A stretch of DNA of 12,040 bases from Moraxellaceae bacterium (GTDB lineage Bacteria > Pseudomonadota > Gammaproteobacteria > Pseudomonadales > Moraxellaceae): the NCBI GenBank assembly GCA_021156385.1, contig JAJNDL010000018.1, positions 1 to 12,040 on the forward strand, read 5' to 3'. Position 1 is the stretch's first letter. Each line of letters begins with the position of its first letter. A program made the position numbers and the translations under genes. Below are positions 6,563 through 12,040 of the stretch, one piece after another. Below the pieces are notes generated by a model. It did no database searches, was not told the DNA's origin, and saw nothing but the letters and a program-made list of their open reading frames with translations.

Positions 6563-8853
6563 ACGCCGGCGACATGAGCCAGCTCTCCCTGCTCGACCTG
6601 TTCCGCCTCGAAGTGGAGAGCCAGGCGCGCGTACTCACCGCCGGCCTGCTGGTGCTCGAGCGTGATCCTGCGCTCGCTGACCGGCTCGAGGTGTGCATGC
6701 GTGCCGCGCATTCGCTGAAGGGCGCGGCACGCATCGTCGAGCTGCCGGTCTGCGTCGACATCACGCACGCCATGGAGGACTGCTTCGTAGCCGCCCAGCA
6801 GGGCCGGCTGCGCCTTGGGCAGCACACCATCGACGTGCTGCTCGAGGGCGTGGACCTGCTCTCCCGCATCGCGCAGGCGCCGGAGCAGGAGCTCGCGCAG
6901 TGGCGTGCCGGGCGCCACGGCGAAGCGGATGCCTTCCTTGCGCACCTTGCCGCGGCGCAGTCCGCTGCCGCGGTGCCGCAAGGCGAGCCTGCAGCTCCTG
7001 CGGCACTGCCGGCACCGGCCCCGGTCTCTGTCGCCGCATCCGGGGCTACCGCCGCGGCGTCGGCCGACACGCATTCTCCGGCACGGGACACGGACAGCGC
7101 CGGCGACGATGCCGAGCGCGTGCTGCGCGTGACCGCGTCCAGCCTCGACCGCCTGCTCGGGCTGGCCGGCGAGACGCTCGTGGAATCGCGCTGGCTGAGC
7201 ACCTTCACCGGCACGCTGCTGGAGCTGAAGCGCCTCTGCCGCGACAGCGACCGGGCGCTGGAGACGCTGCAGCAGGCCCTGCCGGCAGCCCTGGCGGCGG
7301 AGCGCGCCGGCCGGGCGCTCGGCGACGCGCGCCGTCATCTCGCCGCGGGCCAGGAACTGCTGCGCCGGCGCCAGCTCGAGCTTGAGACCTTCAGCCGGCG
7401 CAACACCGACATCGCGCAGCAGCTCTACGACGAGGCCCTGGCCAGCCGCATGCGGCCGCTGGCCGACGGCGTGCAGGCGCTGCCGCGCCTGGTGCGCGAC
7501 CTGGCGCGCTCGCTCGGCAAGCAGGCGCGCCTCGACATCGCCGGCCTCGACGTACCGGTGGACCGCGACATCCTCGAGAAGCTCGACGCGCCGCTCGGCC
7601 ACCTGATGCGCAACGCCGTCGACCACGGCATCGAGATGCCGGAGGCGCGGCAGGCGGCCGGCAAGCCTGCCGAAGGCGTGGTGCGGCTCGAGGCCTGGCA
7701 TGCCGGCGGCGTGCTGCACGTGGCGGTGCAGGACGACGGCGCCGGCATCGCGCCCGAGCGCCTGCGCGCCGCCATCGTGGCGCGCCGCCTCGCCGATGCC
7801 GGGACGGCGGCGCGCATGAGCGACGCCGAACTCCTCGAATTCCTGTTCCTGCCGGGGTTCAGCCTGCGCGAATCCGTCACCACCATCTCCGGCCGCGGCG
7901 TCGGGCTGGATGCGGTGCAGGAGATGGTGCGCCAGGTGCGCGGCACGGTGCGTGTCGTCTCGCAGCCGGGCCAGTGCACGCGCTTCCTGCTGCAGTTGCC
8001 GCTGACGCTCTCGGTGATTCGCGCGCTCGTCGCCTGCATCGACGACGAGGCGTATGCCTTCCCGCTCGCCAGCATCGTGCGCACGCTGCGCCTGCGCCGC
8101 GAGGACATCCGCCTGGTCGAGGGCCGCCAGCATTTCGACCTCGACGGCCGGATGGTGGGCCTGGTCATGGCGCAGCAGGTACTGGAGCACGGCCAGCCGA
8201 TCAGTGCCGGAGAAACGCTGCCGGTGGTGGTCATCGGCGAGGGCAGCCAGCTCTACGGCCTCGCCGTCGACAGTTTCGTCGGCCAGCGCGAGCTGGTGGT
8301 GCAGCCGCTCGACCCGCGCCTCGGCAAGATCCGCGACATCAGCGCCGGCGCCCTGCTCGAGGACGGCTCGCCGGTGCTCATCGTCGACATCGACGACCTC
8401 GTGCGTTCGCTGGAGAAACTGGTGGCGAGCGGCCTGCTGAACCGCGTCGGGCAGGGCGCCGCCGCGGCCGGTGCGCAGCAGCGCAAGCGCGTGCTGGTGG
8501 TGGACGATTCGCTCACGGTGCGCGAACTGGAGCGCAAGCTGCTGGCCGCCGCCGGCTACGAGGTCGAGGTCGCGGTCGACGGCATGGACGGCTGGAACGC
8601 CGTGCGCGAGGGCGACTTCGATCTCGTCATCACCGACATCGACATGCCGCGCATGGACGGTATCGAGCTGGTCTCCATGATCCGTCGCGATGCGCGCCTG
8701 AAGTCGCTGCTGGTGATGGTCGTCTCCTACAAGGATCGCGAGGAGGACCGCCAGCGCGGCCTCGAGGCCGGCGCCGACTACTACCTGACCAAGGGCAGCT
8801 TCCACGACGAGGCGCTGCTGCAGGCCGTGGTCGACCTGGTGGGGGCGGCATGA
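6559..8853 (+). CDS. wspE: WspE, CheA-type hybrid histidine kinase with C-terminal receiver
   Basis: A 764-residue cytoplasmic kinase that autophosphorylates under WspA control and passes phosphate to WspR. The N-terminal HPt domain carries the phosphorylated His51 in [12 protein letters not shown]. An alanine/proline-rich linker at about 135-180 follows, then a dimerisation/helical region. The ATPase domain has the N-box with Asn352 ([12 protein letters not shown]), DDGAGIA at 392-398 and GRGVGLD from 445. A CheW-like regulatory domain runs to about 625. The receiver domain starts near 643 (KRVLVVDDS) with acceptor Asp693 in [12 protein letters not shown]. This HPt-ATPase-CheW-REC order is that of WspE. 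The start at 6559 overlaps the wspD stop (ATGA) and is preferred over the ATG at 6574. The stop also overlaps the wspF start. Because WspF here has no receiver, WspE's own receiver and that of WspR are the only phosphate acceptors encoded in this operon. Confidence 0.95.
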   Translation: MNAGDMSQLSLLDLFRLEVESQARVLTAGLLVLERDPALADRLEVCMRAAHSLKGAARIVELPVCVDITHAMEDCFVAAQQGRLRLGQHTIDVLLEGVDLLSRIAQAPEQELAQWRAGRHGEADAFLAHLAAAQSAAAVPQGEPAAPAALPAPAPVSVAASGATAAASADTHSPARDTDSAGDDAERVLRVTASSLDRLLGLAGETLVESRWLSTFTGTLLELKRLCRDSDRALETLQQALPAALAAERAGRALGDARRHLAAGQELLRRRQLELETFSRRNTDIAQQLYDEALASRMRPLADGVQALPRLVRDLARSLGKQARLDIAGLDVPVDRDILEKLDAPLGHLMRNAVDHGIEMPEARQAAGKPAEGVVRLEAWHAGGVLHVAVQDDGAGIAPERLRAAIVARRLADAGTAARMSDAELLEFLFLPGFSLRESVTTISGRGVGLDAVQEMVRQVRGTVRVVSQPGQCTRFLLQLPLTLSVIRALVACIDDEAYAFPLASIVRTLRLRREDIRLVEGRQHFDLDGRMVGLVMAQQVLEHGQPISAGETLPVVVIGEGSQLYGLAVDSFVGQRELVVQPLDPRLGKIRDISAGALLEDGSPVLIVDIDDLVRSLEKLVASGLLNRVGQGAAAAGAQQRKRVLVVDDSLTVRELERKLLAAAGYEVEVAVDGMDGWNAVREGDFDLVITDIDMPRMDGIELVSMIRRDARLKSLLVMVVSYKDREEDRQRGLEAGADYYLTKGSFHDEALLQAVVDLVGAA

Positions 8854-9461
8854 AGCCGGCGCGGACAGCCACCGCACAGCGTCCCCGGTCCGCGACGGTG
8901 CTGGTCGCCATCGGCGCCTCGGCGGGCGGGCCGTCGGCGCTGGCCGAAGTGCTCGGCGGCCTGCCGGCGGGGTTCGCGGCGGCCGTGGTGGTGATCCAGC
9001 ACGTCGACGAGCAGTTCTCCGCCGGCCTCGCGGAGTGGCTGGACCAGCACTGCGCGCTGCCGGTGCGGCTGGCGCGCGACGGCGAGCTGCCGCTGCCCGG
9101 CAGCGTGCTCGTCGCCGGCACCAACGACCACCTGGTGATGAGCGCGGGCGGCTGCCTGCTCTATACGCCGGAGCCGAAAGAAGCGGTGTACCGCCCTTCC
9201 GTGGATGCGTTTTTCGAAAGCGCCAGCCGCCACTGGCCGGGCGCGGTGGTGGGGGTGCTGCTGACCGGCATGGGGCGCGATGGCGCCCGCGGCTTGCGCG
9301 CACTGCGCGAGGGCGGCCATCACACGATCGCCCAGGACGAGGCATCCAGTGCGGTTTACGGCATGCCCAAGGCCGCCGCGCTGCTGGATGCCGCCGTGGA
9401 AATATTGCCACTGGACGGCATTGCACCGCGCCTGGCACGCACCTGTGCGGCCAGGGCATGA
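8850..9461 (+). CDS. wspF: WspF, CheB-type methylesterase lacking the receiver domain
   Basis: It removes methyl groups from receptor glutamates, damping WspA signalling. The catalytic triad is intact: Ser24 in IGASAGGPS, His51 in VIQHVDEQF and Asp144 in [12 protein letters not shown], and it also has the family's [15 protein letters not shown] segment. At 203 residues it is far shorter than standard CheB or WspF (about 335-350), and nothing matches the usual roughly 120-residue N-terminal receiver. The first 15 residues ([15 protein letters not shown]) look like the inter-domain linker. The ATG at 8850 overlaps the wspE TGA (ATGA). The frame is open further upstream, to 7974, but that stretch reads as an Arg/Ala-rich shadow of wspE with no receiver motifs. 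In CheB the unphosphorylated receiver inhibits the esterase, so this protein may be constitutively active or controlled in another way. Confidence 0.92.
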   Translation: MKPARTATAQRPRSATVLVAIGASAGGPSALAEVLGGLPAGFAAAVVVIQHVDEQFSAGLAEWLDQHCALPVRLARDGELPLPGSVLVAGTNDHLVMSAGGCLLYTPEPKEAVYRPSVDAFFESASRHWPGAVVGVLLTGMGRDGARGLRALREGGHHTIAQDEASSAVYGMPKAAALLDAAVEILPLDGIAPRLARTCAARA

Positions 9462-9471
9462 AGGAGGATCT

Positions 9472-10491
9472 ATGCAGCAGACTGCAAGCAGCAAGGACGG
9501 CCATGCGCTGTTACCGGCGGACGAATACGCCGTCATGGTGCTGATGGTCGACGACCAGCCCATGGTCGGTGAAGCCGTGCGCCGCATGCTCGCCGACAAG
9601 CCCGACATCGATTTTCATTACTGCGCCGATCCGGCCAATGCCCTCGCCATGGCCAAGCGCATCAAGCCCACCGTGATCCTGCAGGATCTGGTGCTGCCGG
9701 GAGCGGACGGGCTGGAGATGGTGCGCGAGTACCGTGCCCACGCCGCCACGACCAACATCCCGCTCATCGTGCTGTCCACGCGCGAAGAGCCGCTGGTGAA
9801 GAGCGATGCCTTCCTCGCCGGCGCCAATGATTACCTGGTCAAGCTGCCGGACCCGGTGGAGCTGGTGGCGCGCATCCGCTATCACTCGCGCGCCTACATC
9901 AACCAGCTGCAGCGCGACGAAGCCTACCGCGCCCTGCGCAAGAGCCAGCACCAGCTGCTGGAGACCAACCTTGAACTGCAGAGGCTCACCAACACCGACG
10001 CCCTCACCGGCCTCAGCAACCGGCGCAATCTCGAAGACCGCCTGGAGCTGGAGTGGAACCGCGCCATCCGCGAGCAGAGCGAGATCGCCGCGCTCATGAT
10101 CGATGCCGACGAGTTCAAGCGTTACAACGACACCTACGGTCATCCGGCCGGCGACGAGGTGCTGATGAAAGTGGCCAACATAATGCGCGTCTGCTGCCGG
10201 AGGACGACCGACGTCGCCGCGCGCTACGGTGGCGAGGAGTTCGTCATATTGCTGCCGAACAGCTCGCGCGAGGGTGCCCGGAGCATCGGCGAGCAGCTGC
10301 GGCAGGGCGTGGCCGACCTGCACATCCCGCACCGCGCCTCCGCCGTCAACGATTGCGTGACCGTCACCGTGGGTGTCGCCGTCATGGTGCCGCAGCGCGG
10401 ATCGTCGCCGCGCAGCCTTGTCGAGGTGGCGGATGTCGCGCTTTACCGGGCCAAGCAGGAGGGGCGCAACCGGGTGTTGATGGCAGACTGA
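9472..10491 (+). CDS. wspR: WspR, receiver-GGDEF diguanylate cyclase response regulator
   Basis: The 339-residue output of the pathway makes cyclic di-GMP from two GTP when phosphorylated by WspE. The receiver domain (about 20-145) carries acceptor Asp72 in VILQDLVLPG, and the LVKLPDPVELVARIRYHSR segment closely resembles Pseudomonas WspR as I recall it. A helical coiled-coil linker (about 145-172, DEAYRALRKSQHQLLETNLEL) leads into the GGDEF domain, which begins near TDALTGLSNRR. The active site is GGEEF (253-257), and the inhibitory product-binding site RxxD is kept (Arg244, Asp247; RTTD), so feedback inhibition is expected. The ATG at 9472 has a strong AAGGAGG at 9461-9467. The longer in-frame extension back to 9280 lies over wspF and is not credible. 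It is the last gene of the operon. Confidence 0.95.
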   Translation: MQQTASSKDGHALLPADEYAVMVLMVDDQPMVGEAVRRMLADKPDIDFHYCADPANALAMAKRIKPTVILQDLVLPGADGLEMVREYRAHAATTNIPLIVLSTREEPLVKSDAFLAGANDYLVKLPDPVELVARIRYHSRAYINQLQRDEAYRALRKSQHQLLETNLELQRLTNTDALTGLSNRRNLEDRLELEWNRAIREQSEIAALMIDADEFKRYNDTYGHPAGDEVLMKVANIMRVCCRRTTDVAARYGGEEFVILLPNSSREGARSIGEQLRQGVADLHIPHRASAVNDCVTVTVGVAVMVPQRGSSPRSLVEVADVALYRAKQEGRNRVLMAD

Positions 10492-10659
10492 CGACGCTTC
10501 CTGCCGCCACGTCCGCCGATAGCAGAACTCTCACCAGAATCCAACACCGGGACAGGGCCCCGTTTCTAAGCTGGAAACTTCCACCGGCCTTTGCCGCTGT
10601 GTGCGAGGCTCTGCCGTTGCACGCAGCAGTGCCGATTTTTCATCGCGGAGGAAAGAATC

Positions 10660-11574
10660 ATGACGGATGCAGCACAGCACGGGCTCAGGGACAAGGTCGT
10701 GGTCGTCACCGGCGCCTCCAGCGGCATCGGCCGCGGCACCGCCAAGGAGTTCGCGCGCGCCGGCGCCTGCGTGGTGCTGGCGGCGCGCCGTGGCTACCTG
10801 CTCGACCAGCTGGCGCAGGAGTGCGATGCGGCCGGCTACCGCGTGCTGGCCGTCGCCACCGACGTCAGCAATCCGGAAGAAGTCGGACAGCTTGCCGCGA
10901 AGGCCATCGCGCAGTTCGGCGGCATCGACGTCTGGGTGAACAATGCCGGGGGCGGCGTCGTCGGCCGCTACGACGAGATTCCGCTGGCGGAGCACGAGCA
11001 GGTCATCCGCACCAACCTGCTCGGCACCATGTACGGCGCCTGGCACGCGCTCGGGCATTTCCGGCAGCGTGGCCGCGGCACGCTGATCAACGTGGCCTCC
11101 ATGTACGGCAAGGTGCCGGGGCCCTACTGGAGTTCCTATGTTGCTTCAAAGTTCGGCATGGTCGGTCTCGCCGATGCGCTGCGCCAGGAAGTGAAGCAGG
11201 GCGGCCTGCGCGACGTGCATGTCTGCTCGGTGCTGCCGATGACCATCGATACGCCGTTCTTCGAGCATGCCGGCAATTACAGCGGGTACGAGATTGCCTT
11301 GCCGAAGCCCATCAACGATGCACAGAAAGTGGTGGATGCCATCCTGCGTCTCGCCCTCGAGCCGGAAAACGAAGTCATCGTCGGCTATGGCGGTCGTTTG
11401 ATGAATGCCATGCACACCGTGGTGCCGGGTGCCGTGGAGAACCTCTTCGGGATGGCTACCCATCGCGCGCAATTCCGGCGCATGCCGCCAAGCGAGCTGA
11501 CCGCCGGCGCGCTGCAGCAGCCGCTACCGACCGGGACGGGTGTGGCCGGCAGCAGCGCACGCCGGTCTGCATGA
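10660..11574 (+). CDS. Short-chain dehydrogenase/reductase (SDR) of unknown substrate
   Basis: A 304-residue classical-type SDR with an N-terminal Rossmann fold: TGASSGIG at 17-24 for NAD(P) binding and NNAG at 94-97. The catalytic Ser is about 147 (NVASMYG) and the YxxxK pair is Tyr160 and Lys164 (YVASK). The Arg residues after the second strand (AARRGY) suggest NADP(H), which is an inference. The protein has a C-terminal extension of about 50 residues beyond the core (around VPGAVENLFGM and onward), ending in a low-complexity Gly/Ser/Ala/Arg tail. The ATG at 10660 has ggaggaaag at 10647-10655, so the longer frame from 10591 is not needed. It lies 168 bases after wspR on the same strand, and I see no convincing terminator or promoter between them. 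The substrate and any link to the Wsp system are unknown. Confidence 0.9.
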   Translation: MTDAAQHGLRDKVVVVTGASSGIGRGTAKEFARAGACVVLAARRGYLLDQLAQECDAAGYRVLAVATDVSNPEEVGQLAAKAIAQFGGIDVWVNNAGGGVVGRYDEIPLAEHEQVIRTNLLGTMYGAWHALGHFRQRGRGTLINVASMYGKVPGPYWSSYVASKFGMVGLADALRQEVKQGGLRDVHVCSVLPMTIDTPFFEHAGNYSGYEIALPKPINDAQKVVDAILRLALEPENEVIVGYGGRLMNAMHTVVPGAVENLFGMATHRAQFRRMPPSELTAGALQQPLPTGTGVAGSSARRSA

Positions 11575-11604
11575 GCGGACGGCGGCGGTTCCGGCCCGGA
11601 GTGC

Positions 11605-12039
11605 TCAAGGCATGTGATGGCCGTGATGGCCGTGGTGTTCCTGCTGCGGAGTTCCGGCGCGGGCGGCCGCATGGTGATGGCCCGGTAGCAGCGGCGCCAC
11701 GGCCGTCCACAGGCCGAAGGCAATGACGAGCGTGCCGGCGAGGCGACGTGTGCCGGCGTTCTGCAGCAGGTTGCGCACCCGGCCCGCGAGCGTGCCGGTG
11801 AGCAGCAGGGTGGGCAGCGTGCCGAGGCCGAAGGCCAGCATGACGGCGCCCGACATCAGCGCATCGGCACGCGCCAGGGCCAGCGTCAGCGCGCTGTAGA
11901 CGAGACCGCAGGGCAGGAAGCCCCAGAGGCCGCCGGCGACGAGCGCCTTGAGCGGATGATCGACAGGCAGGACGTATCTGCGCAGCGGCGCGAGATATTG
12001 CCAGAGCCTCCCGCCGGCCCCCTCCAGGCGGCGCAGCAC
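11605..12039 (-). CDS. Sulfite exporter TauE/SafE (UreH-like) membrane protein, C-terminal part, His-rich tail
   Basis: This minus-strand gene runs off the right edge. The GTG at 12037-12039 is only the first possible start inside the window; proteins of this family normally have further N-terminal membrane segments, so the true start lies beyond. At least three hydrophobic segments are visible: one with WGFLPCGLVYSAL, one with MLAFGLGTLPTLLLTG, and one with LVIAFGLWTAVAPLLPG. The PCGLVYSAL and LAFGLGTLP motifs are those of the family (COG2836 type), often found near cytochrome oxidase assembly or metal-handling genes. The C-terminus ends in a histidine-rich tail (HHH, then HHGHHGHHMP) that could bind Cu, Ni or Zn. 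It converges on the SDR gene with 30 bases between stop codons and no clear shared terminator. Confidence 0.83.
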   Translation of the reverse strand: MLRRLEGAGGRLWQYLAPLRRYVLPVDHPLKALVAGGLWGFLPCGLVYSALTLALARADALMSGAVMLAFGLGTLPTLLLTGTLAGRVRNLLQNAGTRRLAGTLVIAFGLWTAVAPLLPGHHHAAARAGTPQQEHHGHHGHHMP

Positions 12040-12040
12040 C

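Noticed and set aside
7974..8849. A possible N-terminal extension of WspF that could hide the missing receiver domain.
   Set aside because: The translation is Arg/Gly/Ala-rich and shows no receiver motifs (no paired acidic residues with an acceptor Asp and no conserved Lys), and the same DNA encodes the conserved CheW and receiver domains of WspE in another frame.
6469..9504. A 1011-codon open frame on the minus strand across wspD, wspE and wspF.
   Set aside because: It is antisense to genes with intact domains and motifs; its product is Arg/His/Ala-rich without recognisable domains. It is a by-product of GC-rich third positions.
10562..10578. A small hairpin (gtttcta-agc-tggaaac) after wspR as a terminator.
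   Set aside because: The stem is short and includes a G-T pair, and there is no T run after it, so it does not look like a Rho-independent terminator.
10053..11726. A 557-codon plus-strand frame across the wspR end and the SDR gene.
   Set aside because: It overlaps two well-supported genes in another frame and has no domain-like sequence.

Overview
This window comes from a very GC-rich proteobacterium, probably a gammaproteobacterium. The clues are coding frames with G/C at third positions, many long antisense shadow frames, a gene order matching the Pseudomonas wsp locus, and a class I fumarase. I cannot place the genus; relatives of Nevskiales, Steroidobacterales or Xanthomonadales are a guess. 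All genes are on the plus strand except the last, which is on the minus strand and convergent. No tRNA, rRNA, CRISPR array, insertion sequence or prophage gene is visible, and no gap between genes exceeds 300 bases.

Layout. (1) Positions 3-749 hold the 3' part of an alpha/beta hydrolase of the epoxide hydrolase type. (2) Positions 946-2478 hold a class I [4Fe-4S] fumarate hydratase behind a clear TATAAT box. Its 3' end is damaged: about 52 bases appear to be missing near 2277, the frame shifts, and the true C-terminal segment survives in another frame to a stop at 2408, just before a Rho-independent terminator. (3) Positions 2603-10491 hold a complete, tightly packed seven-gene wsp operon (wspA-B-C-D-E-F-R). 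(4) Positions 10660-11574 encode a short-chain dehydrogenase/reductase. (5) Positions 11605-12039 (minus) hold the C-terminal part of a sulfite-exporter/UreH-like membrane protein with a histidine-rich tail.

How the wsp genes work together, from what is known in Pseudomonas: the membrane receptor WspA, coupled through WspB and WspD to the hybrid kinase WspE, responds to surface contact. WspE phosphorylates the diguanylate cyclase WspR, raising cyclic di-GMP and favouring biofilm. The methyltransferase WspC and the methylesterase WspF set receptor sensitivity. Catalytic motifs are present in every enzyme.

The most unusual feature is WspF. It is only 203 residues long and consists of the methylesterase domain alone, without the N-terminal receiver domain that lets the kinase control the standard enzyme. 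Its start overlaps the wspE stop, so this looks like a settled gene structure. The second notable point is the deletion in the fumarase gene, which is either a real lesion or an assembly error.
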